DNA of 64,000 nt from Hyphomonadaceae bacterium (GCA_019753175.1 JAIELK010000022.1:49574-113573); one strand, 5' to 3'. Positions 42,264-53,769 are shown, numbered from the stretch's first letter. Translations and numbers: made by a program. The notes: generated by a model from the letters alone, not told the origin.

Positions 42264-42364
42264 CGAGTCGCTACTTAGCGACTTGGCGCCCTCCAGTGCA
42301 AACAGCCTGGCTTGCGTTTGAGCGCGCGGCGGGGTTTGTGCACCCGCAGCACAACGGAGACGGA

Positions 42365-43465
42365 ATGACGCTGGCCGGCTACGCCGAACGCATCGCTGCG
42401 GGCGACCTGGTGGCCGACCCCGATCAGGCGCGCGCCGCCGAGCGACTGGAGGCGTTGGCGCAGGCGCTTGCGCGCTGGAAGCCGAACGGTTGGCTCAGCA
42501 AACCGGCCACGCCGCGGGGGCTCTATCTGTGGGGGCCTGTCGGGCGCGGCAAGTCGCTGCTGATGGATCTGTTTTTTCAGGCAGCACCGCTGAAGCAGAA
42601 GCGGCGCGTGCACTTTCATGAATTCATGTTGACGACGCACGCACGCCTGCGGGAGGCGCGCGCCAGCGGCGCGGGTCAGGATCAGCTGATCGCCCAAGTC
42701 GCAGAGCAGGTAGCCAAGGAGTCGCGTCTCTTGTGCTTCGACGAGGTGCAAGTCACTGACATTGCCGACGCCATGATCCTCGGGCGGCTGTTCGAGCGCT
42801 TGTTTGCGTCCGATGTCGTGGTCGTCGCGACCTCCAACAGGCCGCCGGACGAACTCTACAAGAACGGGCTCAATCGCCAGCTCTTCCTGCCCTTCATAGC
42901 GCAGATCAAGGCCAAGCTCGATTTGGTCGAGATTGCCGGAGCGAGAGACTACCGGCTGGAGCGTCTGATGGCGGCGCCGGTCTGGTACGCGCCGCTGGGT
43001 CCAGCGGCGGACGAAGCGATGAACCGCGCTTGGGCGCGGCTGACCTTTGGCGCGAGCGCTCAAACGGTCATGCTCGATGTTGGCGGCCGCGCGCTGCGGG
43101 TGGAGCGCGAGGCGGCTGGAGTGGCGTGCTTCAGCTTCGAGGAATTGTGCGCGCGTCCATTGGGCGCTGCGGACTATATCGAGATCGCGGATCGCTTCCA
43201 TACGGTATTGCTGGAGGGCATTCCCAAGCTGACGCCATCGATGCGCGAGGAGGCGGCGCGTTTTCGGATTCTGATCGACGCGCTCTATGAGGCCAAGGTG
43301 AAGCTCATCGCCTCCGCGGAGGCTGAGCCGTACGCGCTCTATCCCACCGGCGACCAAAGCTTCGAGTTCGAGCGCACCGCCTCGCGTCTGATGGAAATGC
43401 GCAGCCAAAGCTACCTTGCTTTGCCGCGCCGGGACGCGGAGTGGAAGCAGGGCATAGTCAGTTGA
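42365..43465 (+). CDS. zapE: Cell division ATPase ZapE (AFG1 family)
   Basis: AFG1-type AAA-like ATPase of 366 residues that acts on the Z-ring late in division or under stress. Walker A is LYLWGPVGRGKSLLMDLFF, Walker B LLCFDEVQVTDIADAM, and the sensor segment VVVATSNRPPDELYKNGLNR follows; the C-terminal FSFEELCARPLGAADYIEIA is also family-specific. ATG at 42365 has GGAGACGGA upstream; the frame is open 63 codons further but those residues are not conserved. A hairpin at 43478-43499 follows the gene. Confidence 0.92.
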   Translation: MTLAGYAERIAAGDLVADPDQARAAERLEALAQALARWKPNGWLSKPATPRGLYLWGPVGRGKSLLMDLFFQAAPLKQKRRVHFHEFMLTTHARLREARASGAGQDQLIAQVAEQVAKESRLLCFDEVQVTDIADAMILGRLFERLFASDVVVVATSNRPPDELYKNGLNRQLFLPFIAQIKAKLDLVEIAGARDYRLERLMAAPVWYAPLGPAADEAMNRAWARLTFGASAQTVMLDVGGRALRVEREAAGVACFSFEELCARPLGAADYIEIADRFHTVLLEGIPKLTPSMREEAARFRILIDALYEAKVKLIASAEAEPYALYPTGDQSFEFERTASRLMEMRSQSYLALPRRDAEWKQGIVS

Positions 43466-45736
<2,271 letters not shown>

Positions 45737-45766
45737 TCTCCAAAGCTCACGCTGGCTTGTGAGCGG

Positions 45767-45796
45767 GGGCGGCGCATCGATGCGCCGCCCTTTTTT
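45767..45796 (+). terminator. Rho-independent terminator of katG
   Basis: Fully self-complementary GGGCGGCGCATC / GATGCGCCGCCC followed by six T (45791-45796), 30 bases after the katG stop. The convergent 45803-46066 gene ends just beyond it, so it may work in both directions. Confidence 0.9.
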
Positions 45797-45802
45797 CTTC
45801 GC

Positions 45803-46066
45803 TCACTTTGAGGCGTCCGCGCCGATGGTTTCGATGAAGATCCACAGCGGCGGGACCAGGAAGCCGATCAACGCCGCGACGAGCACCCAGAGCAGGGCGC
45901 GCACGAGTGTCCTGACGATCCCGCGCTTGCGGCCGACCACGGCGTAGTCTGCGTCAATCACCGGCCCGGCTGGGCCGGTGCGCGCGTTCTCACGCAGACG
46001 AATCGGCGCTGGCTTGGCCTGTTGGCGACGCATGGCCGCAAGGCGCTGGCGCAAGAAGCGGGCCAT
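45803..46066 (-). CDS. Small membrane protein, 87 residues
   Basis: Basic N-terminus (MARFLRQRLAAMRRQQAKPA), then a short conserved-looking segment GPVIDADYAVVGRKRG and one long hydrophobic helix TLVRALLWVLVAALIGFLVP ending PPLWIFIETIG. It is divergent from the NDUFA9-like gene by about 80 bases and convergent with katG. The layout, a cytoplasmic basic head and one or two C-terminal helices, suggests a small inner-membrane protein. No family recognised. Confidence 0.62.
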   Translation of the reverse strand: MARFLRQRLAAMRRQQAKPAPIRLRENARTGPAGPVIDADYAVVGRKRGIVRTLVRALLWVLVAALIGFLVPPLWIFIETIGADASK

Positions 46067-46147
46067 GATGTGGCGGAGTGCGACGCTGCGGTTGAAAACT
46101 TGTGCTCAAGCCTGCATAGCGGCGCCAAGGAACAACGGAGCAGGGAC

Positions 46148-47122
46148 ATGGGCGCAGGTCTCGTGGTCGTCTTTGGCGGCTCGGGCTTCATCGGCAAGCA
46201 AGTGGTGCGCGCGTTGGCCAAGCGCGGCTACCGCATTCGCGTGGCGATGCGCCGGCCGCACCTGGGCCATGAGCTGCGCGTCACCGGCGATGTCGGCCAA
46301 GTGCAGCTGGTGCAGGCCAATGTCCGTTTTCCTCCGTCGATCGATGCGGCGCTCGAGGACGCGGACGCGGTGGTCAACCTAGTCGCGGTGCTGAGCGAGA
46401 AGGGCGCGCAGAACTTCGAGGCCCTGCATGTTGACGCCGCCGCCGCAATTGCGCAGGCGGCGGCGCGGCAGGGCATCCAACGCATCGTGCACATCTCCGC
46501 GATCGGCGCCGCGCCGAAAGGCGCCAAGTACGCGCGCACCAAATATCGCGGCGAGCGCGCCGTACTCGACGCGGTGCCGAGCGCCGTCATCCTGCGTCCC
46601 TCGATTGTGTTCGGGCCGGAAGACGCGTTCTTCAATCGCTTCGCATCGATGGCGACGATGTCGCCGTTCCTGCCGCTGATCGGCGGCGGCAAGACCAAGT
46701 TTCAGCCGGTGTTCGTCGGCGATGTCGCAGATGCGGTGTGCGCCGCGCTTGAGCGCCGCGATGCGCAAGGCCGGGTTTTCGAGCTGGGCGGCCCGCGCGT
46801 CTATTCGTTCAAGGAACTGCTGCAATTCACGCTAACGCAAATCCAACGTTCGCGTCTGCTCGCACCGCTGCCGTTCGTCATCGCGCATCCCTTCGGCCTT
46901 GTGCTGGACTGGGCGTTCAAGCTCTTGCCGGTTGATCCGCCGCTCACTGGCGATCAGGTGACGATGCTGAAGCGCGACAATGTGGTCGGCGCCGATCCGA
47001 ACGCGGGGACGATCGCCGACTTGGGCGTGGCGCCGCTCGAAAGCATCGAAGCGATCGCGCCGACATATCTTTGGCGCTTCCGTCCGTACGGGCAGTTCCA
47101 GACCAAGCAGAACCCGGCTTAG
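46148..47122 (+). CDS. Complex I NDUFA9 subunit family protein (atypical SDR)
   Basis: An NAD(P)-binding protein of 324 residues of the kind related to the mitochondrial complex I accessory subunit NDUFA9. The Rossmann motif is LVVVFGGSGFIGKQVVRAL, the later segments DAVVNLVAVLSEKGAQNFEA and VHISAIGAAPKGAKYARTKY hold the SDR-like Tyr-x3-Lys (YARTKYRGE), and ILRPSIVFGPEDAFFNRFA follows. The C-terminal part (AHPFGLVLDWAFKLLPVDPP) is membrane-leaning. ATG at 46148 has GGAGCAGGGAC upstream. In alphaproteobacteria it is often next to uppP, as here. Whether it joins complex I is unknown. Confidence 0.88.
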   Translation: MGAGLVVVFGGSGFIGKQVVRALAKRGYRIRVAMRRPHLGHELRVTGDVGQVQLVQANVRFPPSIDAALEDADAVVNLVAVLSEKGAQNFEALHVDAAAAIAQAAARQGIQRIVHISAIGAAPKGAKYARTKYRGERAVLDAVPSAVILRPSIVFGPEDAFFNRFASMATMSPFLPLIGGGKTKFQPVFVGDVADAVCAALERRDAQGRVFELGGPRVYSFKELLQFTLTQIQRSRLLAPLPFVIAHPFGLVLDWAFKLLPVDPPLTGDQVTMLKRDNVVGADPNAGTIADLGVAPLESIEAIAPTYLWRFRPYGQFQTKQNPA

Positions 47123-47568
47123 GTAGTCGGCGCCGGCGAAAGGTGGGTCGCCATCAGCCCCAGCGCCTCCAGCCGCGCGGCGACGATGGCGCGGTGGCAC
47201 TGGCGCCAGTCGTGTTCGAGGCACATGAGGCACACGCGGCCCTTGCGCACGAGATCGCTCAGCTCCGCCAGCGCCATCTCGCTCTCGGGGTCGGCGAGCT
47301 TGGCCTCGAAGATGCGGTGCATGGTCTTGGCGTCGCCCTTGCGCGCGGCCGCGCGACCTGCCTTGGGCGTGCCGAGCGCTTTCATGTGGATGTAGCCGAT
47401 GCCAGCTTCAGCGAGGCTGGCCGCGAGCGCATTCTTCGAGAAACCGGCGCGGCGCGAGTTGGCGATGTCGCGCACATCGACCAGCGTCGTGATGTTCGCC
47501 GCCTTGAGCGCGGCGACAAAGCCTGTCGCGCCGACGTTCTCGTAGCCGATGGTCCAGAATGTTTTCAC
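47119..47568 (-). CDS. DUF488 family protein
   Basis: A 149-residue cytoplasmic protein. The opening FWTIGYENVGATGFVAALKA and TLVDVRDIANSRRAGFSKN are the DUF488 hallmark, and the C-terminal VCLMCLEHDWRQCHRAIVA carries the conserved 'C-x-E ... CHR' patch that might bind a metal or nucleotide. Function is unproven. Its ATG lies inside the last codons of uppP (four-base overlap), so it is coupled to it. It converges with the NDUFA9-like gene with a four-base overlap at the other end. Confidence 0.87.
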   Translation of the reverse strand: MKTFWTIGYENVGATGFVAALKAANITTLVDVRDIANSRRAGFSKNALAASLAEAGIGYIHMKALGTPKAGRAAARKGDAKTMHRIFEAKLADPESEMALAELSDLVRKGRVCLMCLEHDWRQCHRAIVAARLEALGLMATHLSPAPTT

Positions 47569-48368
47569 AACCAGCCCAAGGAGAGCGCGCCCAGGATCGC
47601 AACGCCGGCGACGATGCGATAGATCGCAAACGGCCCGAAGCCGATCCGGGTGACGAAGTTCAAGAACGGCTTCACAACCATCGCGGCGGAGATGAAGGCA
47701 AACACGAAGCCGACTGCGATCTCGGCGATGCGGTCCGGCGTGATGTGATCTTTCACGTCGAAAAAGTCATAGACGAACGCCGCCATCATAGTTGGCATCG
47801 CCAGAAAGAACGAAAACTCAGCCGCCGCACGCCGGTCAAGCCCGAGCAACAAGCCGCCATAGATGGTCGCACCTGAGCGCGAGACGCCGGGAATGAGGGC
47901 GATGGTCTGAAAAATGCCGACGCCGATTGCACGCCATATCGGCGTCTCAGCGGCGTCCACGATCTGCGGCGCGGGCCGGAAGCGTTCGATCGCCAGCATG
48001 AGGAAGCCGCCAATGATCAGCGCCCAGGCGATGACGTCGAGGCTCTCGTAAAGCACCCCGCGCACGTAGTCGGTGGCGAAGAATCCGATCACGACCGCGG
48101 GAAGGAACGCCAGGAACAGCATCAGCGCGAACCGCCGCGCCTCGGGCTTCGTCGGCAGCCCGGTTATCACGTCGACAATGCGCTGCCGGTAAAGCCACAT
48201 CACCGCGAGGATCGAGCCGAGCTGGATCATCACCGTGAACACGCCGCCCGGATCGTCGTAACCGATGGCGCGCCCGGCGACGAGCAGATGGCCGGTTGAG
48301 GAGACCGGCAGAAACTCCGTGAGCCCTTGCAGCACGCCGAGCAGGGCGGCGCGGAGTAGATCGAGCAT
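47565..48368 (-). CDS. uppP: Undecaprenyl-diphosphate phosphatase
   Basis: Recycles the lipid carrier for peptidoglycan and other envelope polymers at the inner membrane. About 267 residues with eight predicted helices. The two active-site repeats are GVLQGLTEFLPVSSTGHLLV and TIALIPGVSRSGATIYGGLL. ATG at 48366-48368 gives MLDLLRAALLGVLQG, the usual N-terminus; the frame is open nine codons further from a TTG. It is followed by the coupled DUF488 gene and is divergent from the 48471 gene across about 100 bases. Confidence 0.95.
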   Translation of the reverse strand: MLDLLRAALLGVLQGLTEFLPVSSTGHLLVAGRAIGYDDPGGVFTVMIQLGSILAVMWLYRQRIVDVITGLPTKPEARRFALMLFLAFLPAVVIGFFATDYVRGVLYESLDVIAWALIIGGFLMLAIERFRPAPQIVDAAETPIWRAIGVGIFQTIALIPGVSRSGATIYGGLLLGLDRRAAAEFSFFLAMPTMMAAFVYDFFDVKDHITPDRIAEIAVGFVFAFISAAMVVKPFLNFVTRIGFGPFAIYRIVAGVAILGALSLGWL

Positions 48369-48470
48369 GTCCAAGGCGGTCCCCGCAGATTTCAACGCAT
48401 AAGAAAGCCGGGCAAGCTTGGCTGAAGCGACGATTTAGGGCAATGCTGCTTGCGGTTGTGGGAGGGAGCC

Positions 48471-49481
48471 GTGGCCAGATTGATTTCGGCGCTTACGGCG
48501 GTGTTGCTCGGCTTGACCAGTGCACCGTTTGTTTTCGCGAACCCGCGTGTCAGTCCGCCGCCGCCGTCCGCGCAGCGGGCTGTCGATTCCGACGAGATGC
48601 AGGTGCATCGCGATTTCGCGGACTGGATGCAACGCGTTTCGGCGATCGTGCAGCGCGCCGACACCGCCAACCAAGCCTTCGCCCAATTCAACGCCGCGTT
48701 TCGTCCTGATTCCAGCCAACGGGAAATGGCCGCAACCGCGCGCGAGTTGCGGGTGGTGCTTGCCGGCTCGCGCGCCACGCTGGAAGCGACGCTAGCGGAC
48801 CTTGCCACGGTCGAGCCCTTCCGCGCCGACGCGGAGGATACCGACTATCCCGCATTGAGCGAGGCGATCTTGCGCGACGTTCGCCGCTACATCGACAACA
48901 TGCTGGCCTATGTCGGCGTCATGGATGAAGCGGCGACGGCAATCGTCAACAACGACAGAAGAGCGCTTGAACGATTGGCGCCGTCTATCAACGCCAGCGC
49001 ATCGGTGCTCATTGAAGGTCAGATCCTTACACTCCGCACGCGACAGCGCCTCATGGACGAGGACACCGCCGTCTATCACACGCTTGGCGCCATGATAGCG
49101 ATGTATGAGGGCATGTTGGCGATAGGATTTCCCGTGACCGATGGCGCGCAACGGCTTGCCGCCGCGGCGGATACTGCGGCCCGCTGGGGTCAATCTGGAC
49201 GCGAGGCGATCCTTGGCCAGCGCACGACGCTCGACGCCCTCCGTGGAGAGCAACGAGAGATCGCGGGGCGCATCATCGCCCTTGAAGACACGGCATTCCA
49301 AGTCAATGATCGCGTGGTCGGGGTGCTGCGGGCAGCGCTTGCGGACGGTGCGGCGTCAGCCAAGCCGGATGACGCTCTTGCCAACAGCTATCTCACTCAA
49401 CTGGCGCAGCTTGAAAGCGAATACATCGAAATCGGGCGCGAACAGGTGGTCTTGTTTCAGCAGCTGACGCAGGAACCCTGA
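48471..49481 (+). CDS. Exported helical hypothetical protein, 336 residues
   Basis: GTG at 48471 with GGGAGGGAG before it is preferred; a TTG seven codons upstream is the alternative. The N-terminus MARLISALTAVLLGLTSAPF then VFANP is a signal peptide. The rest is almost all helical and polar (MQRVSAIVQRADTANQAFAQ, LRTRQRLMDEDTAVYHTLGA, LAQLESEYIEIGREQVVLFQ), resembling a periplasmic helical bundle or sensor-like domain. It has no membrane helix after the signal. Function not recognised; the next gene encodes a thioesterase-like protein but is 80 bases away. Confidence 0.65.
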   Translation: MARLISALTAVLLGLTSAPFVFANPRVSPPPPSAQRAVDSDEMQVHRDFADWMQRVSAIVQRADTANQAFAQFNAAFRPDSSQREMAATARELRVVLAGSRATLEATLADLATVEPFRADAEDTDYPALSEAILRDVRRYIDNMLAYVGVMDEAATAIVNNDRRALERLAPSINASASVLIEGQILTLRTRQRLMDEDTAVYHTLGAMIAMYEGMLAIGFPVTDGAQRLAAAADTAARWGQSGREAILGQRTTLDALRGEQREIAGRIIALEDTAFQVNDRVVGVLRAALADGAASAKPDDALANSYLTQLAQLESEYIEIGREQVVLFQQLTQEP

Positions 49482-49562
49482 GGGTCGCAGTGTTGCGGCC
49501 GCACTTGCTCCATTTGCTGGCGCCAGCGCACTTCCCGCGCTAGGAGGGCGAAGGAGCGCCCC

Positions 49563-50411
49563 ATGGAAATCGGCGATTTCGAACGCGACACACGGCCTGT
49601 TGGCGGCGATGCGCGCTACGTCGTGACGCTCTCGCGCGCCTGGGACGTTTGGGGTCCGAACGGCGGCTACGTCGCGGCCATCGCATTGCGCGCCATGGCG
49701 GCCGAGGCGCGACTTCCGCGCCCTGGGGCATTCCACTGCCAGTTTCTGAAAGCCGGTAGGTTCGAGCTGGCGCAGGTGCTGGTGGAGCGTTTGCGCGCCG
49801 GCAAGCGAAGCGAAGCACTCCGCGCTCGTATCGTGCAGGACGGAGAGGATCTCGTGGCGGCATCGCTATGGATGACGGCCGATGCGATGGACGGTCTGGA
49901 GCATGATCACGCGCAACCGTTCACCGTACCGGGCCCGCGCGAACTCAAGAGCTTCGCCGAACTCTATGACAACTATGCTTCGTGGTATCCGTACTGGCGC
50001 AGCGTCGAGGCTCGGCCCGTGGGCGAAGAGGTGTCGCCGTCGGCGCCGCAGTGGTGCACATGGTTGCGCCTCGCTTCCCCCGTCGCGGAGCTTGAGCCGG
50101 TGCTGGCGGCGGCGCGAACCGTTTTCTGGATGGATCTTGGACCGTGGAATGCAGCGGCGCGACCTCACCCTCACCCCCGTCGCTACCTTGGTCCGAATCT
50201 CGATTTGCATGTGCAGTTCCACGATCTGTCGCGCCAAGACGAGTGGACGCTGATCGAGTCCGAGGCGCCGCTCGCCCGCGACGGCCTCATCGGCACGACG
50301 GTGCGCGCGATCAGCGAGACGGGATCATTGATCGCCTCTGGCGGCTCGATGCTGTTCTGCCGCCGAAACCCGCTGTACGAAGAGCAGCTTCGTCAAATGC
50401 GAGGCGAGTGA
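49563..50411 (+). CDS. Acyl-CoA thioesterase-like protein (tandem hotdog domains)
   Basis: A 282-residue protein with two hotdog-like halves. The first carries SRAWDVWGPNGGYVAAIALR, the 'PNGGY' turn and long helix of TesB-type thioesterases, followed by HCQFLKAGRFELAQVLVERL; the second has RRYLGPNLDLHVQFHDL and ASGGSMLFCRRN. It probably hydrolyses acyl-CoA thioesters in the cytoplasm; chain preference cannot be read. The ATG has AGGAGCGCC upstream. The stop lies four bases before the GTG of queG, suggesting co-transcription. Confidence 0.82.
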   Translation: MEIGDFERDTRPVGGDARYVVTLSRAWDVWGPNGGYVAAIALRAMAAEARLPRPGAFHCQFLKAGRFELAQVLVERLRAGKRSEALRARIVQDGEDLVAASLWMTADAMDGLEHDHAQPFTVPGPRELKSFAELYDNYASWYPYWRSVEARPVGEEVSPSAPQWCTWLRLASPVAELEPVLAAARTVFWMDLGPWNAAARPHPHPRRYLGPNLDLHVQFHDLSRQDEWTLIESEAPLARDGLIGTTVRAISETGSLIASGGSMLFCRRNPLYEEQLRQMRGE

Positions 50412-50415
50412 CCGC

Positions 50416-51528
50416 GTGTCTGAGCCTTGTGTTCTGACCGAGCGTCTGCGCCAAAAAGCGCGCGCGCTTAGTTTCGACGCCGTTGGCGTCGCCTCGGCGC
50501 TTGACGCCTGGCCTGCGAGCGCACGCCTGGAGGAATTTCTCGCCGACGGTCGCCATGGCGATATGGAGTGGATGACGCGGCCAGAGCGTGCGCATCCGCA
50601 GGCGCTTTGGCCGGAGGCGAAAAGCGCCGTGCTTGTCGGGCAATCCTATGCGCCGGCGGACAGTTCGCTTGACTTGCTGCGACGGAAGCAAGACGGACTG
50701 GTTTCCGCCTACGCAGCGCGGCGCGACTATCACGACATCGTCAAAGGCAAGTTGAAGCAGCTCGCGCAGTGGCTGGCGCGCGAGAGCGGCGCGGATGTGA
50801 AAGTGTTCGTCGACACCGCGCCGCTGATGGAAAAGCCGTTGGCCGAGCGCGCGGGGCTCGGCTGGCAGGGCAAGCACACTAATCTCGTCTCGCGTGAACA
50901 CGGCTCTTGGCTGTTTCTCGGCGCCATTCTCACGAGCGCCGAGCTTGAGCTTGACGCACCGCACGAGGACCATTGCGGCTCGTGTCGCGCGTGCCTCGAC
51001 GTCTGCCCCACCAACGCGTTTTCCGCACCGTACCAACTCGATGCGCGCCGCTGTCTTGCCTACCTCACAATTGAGCACAAAGGCCAAATCCCATCGGAGT
51101 TTCGCACCGCGCTCGGCAATCGCGTGTTCGGTTGCGACGACTGCCTGGCTGTGTGCCCCTGGAACAAATTCGCCACCGAGGCGCGCGAGACGCGCATGGC
51201 GCTTAAGCCGGAGCTGCGGCTCGCGCCGCTCGCTGACCTCGCGGCGCTCAGCGACGCTGCGTTCCGCGCCCGGTTTGCGGGCACGCCGGTGAAACGCACC
51301 GGCCGCGATCGTTTCGTCCGCAATGTGCTCTGCGCGATCGGGAACGCGGGCGATACTGCGTTGGCGGCGGCGGCGGAGGCGCTTTTGGACGACCCTTCCC
51401 CACTGGTGCGCGGTATGGCGGTCTGGGCGTTGAAACAGTTGCTTGACGCCGACGCCTTCACGCGCCTCAAATCCGCGCGCGCCCCGGCGGAGGGGGATGC
51501 GGGCGTGGCGGAGGAGTGGGGTCCATGA
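50416..51528 (+). CDS. queG: Epoxyqueuosine reductase QueG
   Basis: Cobalamin-dependent iron-sulfur enzyme that makes the final reduction to queuosine in tRNA. About 370 residues from a GTG start. The N-terminal B12-binding part shows FDAVGVASALDAWP and ERAGLGWQGKHTNLVSREHG; two [4Fe-4S] sites follow as HCGSCRACLDVCPTNAF and GCDDCLAVCPWNKFA. The C-terminal HEAT-like tail (LAAAAEALLDDPSPLVRGMA) is also usual. The last bases overlap mtgA (ATGA), so the two are coupled. No queA or tgt gene lies in the window. Confidence 0.95.
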   Translation: MSEPCVLTERLRQKARALSFDAVGVASALDAWPASARLEEFLADGRHGDMEWMTRPERAHPQALWPEAKSAVLVGQSYAPADSSLDLLRRKQDGLVSAYAARRDYHDIVKGKLKQLAQWLARESGADVKVFVDTAPLMEKPLAERAGLGWQGKHTNLVSREHGSWLFLGAILTSAELELDAPHEDHCGSCRACLDVCPTNAFSAPYQLDARRCLAYLTIEHKGQIPSEFRTALGNRVFGCDDCLAVCPWNKFATEARETRMALKPELRLAPLADLAALSDAAFRARFAGTPVKRTGRDRFVRNVLCAIGNAGDTALAAAAEALLDDPSPLVRGMAVWALKQLLDADAFTRLKSARAPAEGDAGVAEEWGP

Positions 51529-52376
51529 ACACGGACGGACCGGAGCGTTGGCCGGAGCCGGTCGACCCCGACATCCCGATGCCGGATGCGCGGCGCATCA
51601 GCGACCGCGTGCGCGTGCGCGATGCCCGCATCAATCTCGACCTTGACCTGAAGCGCATCAAGCGGCGCAAGCGCTTCGGCCTGCCGATCATGATTTTCAG
51701 CGTACTGTTCGTGGCGCTGGCGCTGGCGCCTGTGACCTGGGTGGCCGCGTACGGGTTCTTCGACCCGCCGTCGACAATCTTGATGATGCAACGCGCCGCC
51801 GAGGGGCGCACGATCCGACATCGGGCCGTGCCGATCGAACGCATGTCGCCTCACGTCGTCCGCGCAGTAATCGCCGCCGAGGACGCGAATTTCTGTGCGC
51901 ACGACGGCTTCGACATCGAAGCGATTCAAGACGCAATGGAGTCAAATGCACGCGGTGGGCGCGTGCGCGGCGCCTCCACCATCAGCCAACAGACAGCAAA
52001 GAACCTCTTTCTTTGGCCCGAGCGGTCCTGGCTGCGAAAGGGCTTCGAGGCATACTTCACGGCGCTCATTGAGTTCATGTGGCCGAAGCGGCGCATCATG
52101 GAAGCGTATCTCAATGTCGCCGAGTGGGGAGATGGCGTGTTCGGCATCGAAGCTGCGGCGCAGGCGCGCTTCGGCGTCTCCGCCGCCGAATTGACGCCGC
52201 TGCAGGCTGCGCGGCTAGCGGCGGTGTTGCCGAACCCCAATCGCTGGAGCGCCGACAATCCAGGCCCCTATGTGCGCCGGCGCTCGGCCACCATCGTCCA
52301 ACGTGCGGCGGTGGTGCGAACCGAAGGCATGGCCGCCTGCGTTCTCGATCCCACCGGATCCCGCCCAACAGCCTAG
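51525..52376 (+). CDS. mtgA: Monofunctional biosynthetic peptidoglycan transglycosylase
   Basis: GT51 enzyme that polymerises lipid II into glycan strands. About 283 residues. ATG at 51525 overlaps the queG stop, with GGAGGAG upstream. After a cytoplasmic head rich in Asp/Arg comes a single anchor (GLPIMIFSVLFVALALAPVT), then the five GT51 motifs: AAEDANFCAHDGFD with the catalytic Glu, RGASTISQQTAKNLFL, KRRIMEAYLNVAEWGDGVFG and PLQAARLAAVLPNPNRW. There is no transpeptidase domain, so it is the monofunctional type. Confidence 0.94.
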   Translation: MNTDGPERWPEPVDPDIPMPDARRISDRVRVRDARINLDLDLKRIKRRKRFGLPIMIFSVLFVALALAPVTWVAAYGFFDPPSTILMMQRAAEGRTIRHRAVPIERMSPHVVRAVIAAEDANFCAHDGFDIEAIQDAMESNARGGRVRGASTISQQTAKNLFLWPERSWLRKGFEAYFTALIEFMWPKRRIMEAYLNVAEWGDGVFGIEAAAQARFGVSAAELTPLQAARLAAVLPNPNRWSADNPGPYVRRRSATIVQRAAVVRTEGMAACVLDPTGSRPTA

Positions 52377-52439
52377 GGGTGTCCCCGCAGCCTTAACTGC
52401 GCTAGATACCGCATCAGGGATACTTCGCGGGGGTGGGAC

Positions 52440-53426
52440 ATGGTCGCTCTGCAGATCGTCGGCGGCGTGCTTTTGGCGCTAGTGCTCGTCTATCTGATTT
52501 GGAAATTCTACTCGACGCGCGCCGACTTCACCTACATGACCCACAATGATCAGGGCTTTAAGAGGGCTCTGAGCGGGCGCGGCTTCATTCTCCATCCAGA
52601 AGAATTCATCGTCCGCGGCGCTGGCGCCGCGAAGATCGAGTTCGTCGCCCTCGACCCCGCGAGCGGTGCGCGCAAGCTCGTGCCGCTGATGGATGCTCGC
52701 ACCGGCGCGGTCAATCTGCGCCCGCAATACTGCGTCCCGCTGCCGTTCACGGCCACGACCGCCGACAACCACACGGTCATTGTAGAAGCGCGCGTGCAAT
52801 TCAGCATCAACCGCAACCGGATGTTCTTTGTCTATCACGTGCAGGACTTCGGATTGGCGCTGGAGACGCGCATTCAGAGCGCGGTCCGCGCGGAGGTTGG
52901 AAAGCGCCAGGATCAGGAGCTCCGCGCCGGCCTGCATGAAGTGGAAGAATCCGCGATTAAGCGGCTGCGCCAAGCCGAGGACGAGGGCGATGAAGCGCAC
53001 GAAGCCGGCATCGCGCTGGGCGTGAATTTCCACACCATGAGTTTCACCTACAGCATGCCTGATGAGTTCGGCGCCGCTTCGGCCGGCGTTCCTACGCTGG
53101 GTGCGGCTGGTGTCGAAGGCGCGGCGCCGGCCGCTGGGGCGCAGGCCGTGGCGTCGCGAACCGCAGTCATGCGCGCCGGCGCGCTTAGCCTACGGCCGCA
53201 ACAGCTCGATCAGTTGGCCGACGTGTTCCGCAACCAGACGCCCGAATCGACCAAGGCGATCCTTGCAGTGCTCGAGATGCAGACCCGCCAGAACATCGCT
53301 GAGGCGATGGCGTCGCAAGGGCAGATGATCGTCGTGACACCGCAGGAGCTCGGGCTTGCTGGGGCGACGGTCCAGGGTCAAATCCTCTCCCGCGTGAGCG
53401 CCCACGGCGGAGACGGCGCAGGCTGA
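52440..53426 (+). CDS. SPFH/band-7 domain membrane protein
   Basis: A 328-residue stomatin/flotillin-like protein. One N-terminal membrane helix (LQIVGGVLLALVLVYLIWKF) is followed by a band-7 domain: QYCVPLPFTATTADNHTVIV and EARVQFSINRNRMFFVYHVQ, then helices ETRIQSAVRAEVGKRQDQEL. The C-terminal third is Ala/Gly-rich with a helix RTAVMRAGALSLRPQQLDQL. Such proteins build membrane scaffolds and often control proteases, but no NfeD or protease gene is adjacent. Its upstream gap is about 60 bases after mtgA. Confidence 0.82.
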   Translation: MVALQIVGGVLLALVLVYLIWKFYSTRADFTYMTHNDQGFKRALSGRGFILHPEEFIVRGAGAAKIEFVALDPASGARKLVPLMDARTGAVNLRPQYCVPLPFTATTADNHTVIVEARVQFSINRNRMFFVYHVQDFGLALETRIQSAVRAEVGKRQDQELRAGLHEVEESAIKRLRQAEDEGDEAHEAGIALGVNFHTMSFTYSMPDEFGAASAGVPTLGAAGVEGAAPAAGAQAVASRTAVMRAGALSLRPQQLDQLADVFRNQTPESTKAILAVLEMQTRQNIAEAMASQGQMIVVTPQELGLAGATVQGQILSRVSAHGGDGAG

Positions 53427-53508
53427 ATGCGCCACCGGCTTGCCGAACCTGTCGCTCTGCTGTCATGAAGCGGCGAGCGGGTGGTCCCGAGGGGGTTTTT
53501 GACGTCGC

Positions 53509-53769
53509 ATGCGCATGTTGCTGATCGCCGGCGCCTTTATCGGCATGGTCGCGCTTTGCGTGCTCGGCTGGAGCTACGGCGGGGTAGGCGGCCTGATTGG
53601 CGGCGCGCTCGGATTCGTCCTCAGACTTGGCGGGCAAGGGCTCGACTGGGGCGAGCGCATCGGCAACGGCTATGTCGGCGCGTTGATGGGCATGCCGGTT
53701 GGCCTGCTGATAGGCGGCGCCTGGACGCTCGGGATCCCCTATCTGCTGCAGGCCATCGGGAACGCCTAA
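53509..53769 (+). CDS. Small glycine-rich membrane protein, 86 residues
   Basis: Two or three glycine-rich hydrophobic segments: LLIAGAFIGMVALCVLGWSY, GGVGGLIGGALGFVLRLGG and GYVGALMGMPVGLLIGGAWT, with GxxxG spacing typical of packed membrane helices. An overlapping open frame on the same strand that leads into the rhodanese gene lacks such character over this stretch, so this frame is taken as the real gene. It stands between the SPFH gene and the rhodanese gene, same strand. Function unknown. Confidence 0.55.
   Translation: MRMLLIAGAFIGMVALCVLGWSYGGVGGLIGGALGFVLRLGGQGLDWGERIGNGYVGALMGMPVGLLIGGAWTLGIPYLLQAIGNA

Noticed and set aside
42266..42283. Palindrome AGTCGCT-N4-AGCGACT between the acyltransferase and zapE genes as an operator
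   Set aside because: It is short and begins right at the acyltransferase start with no adjacent regulator gene; chance cannot be excluded, so it is not listed as a site.
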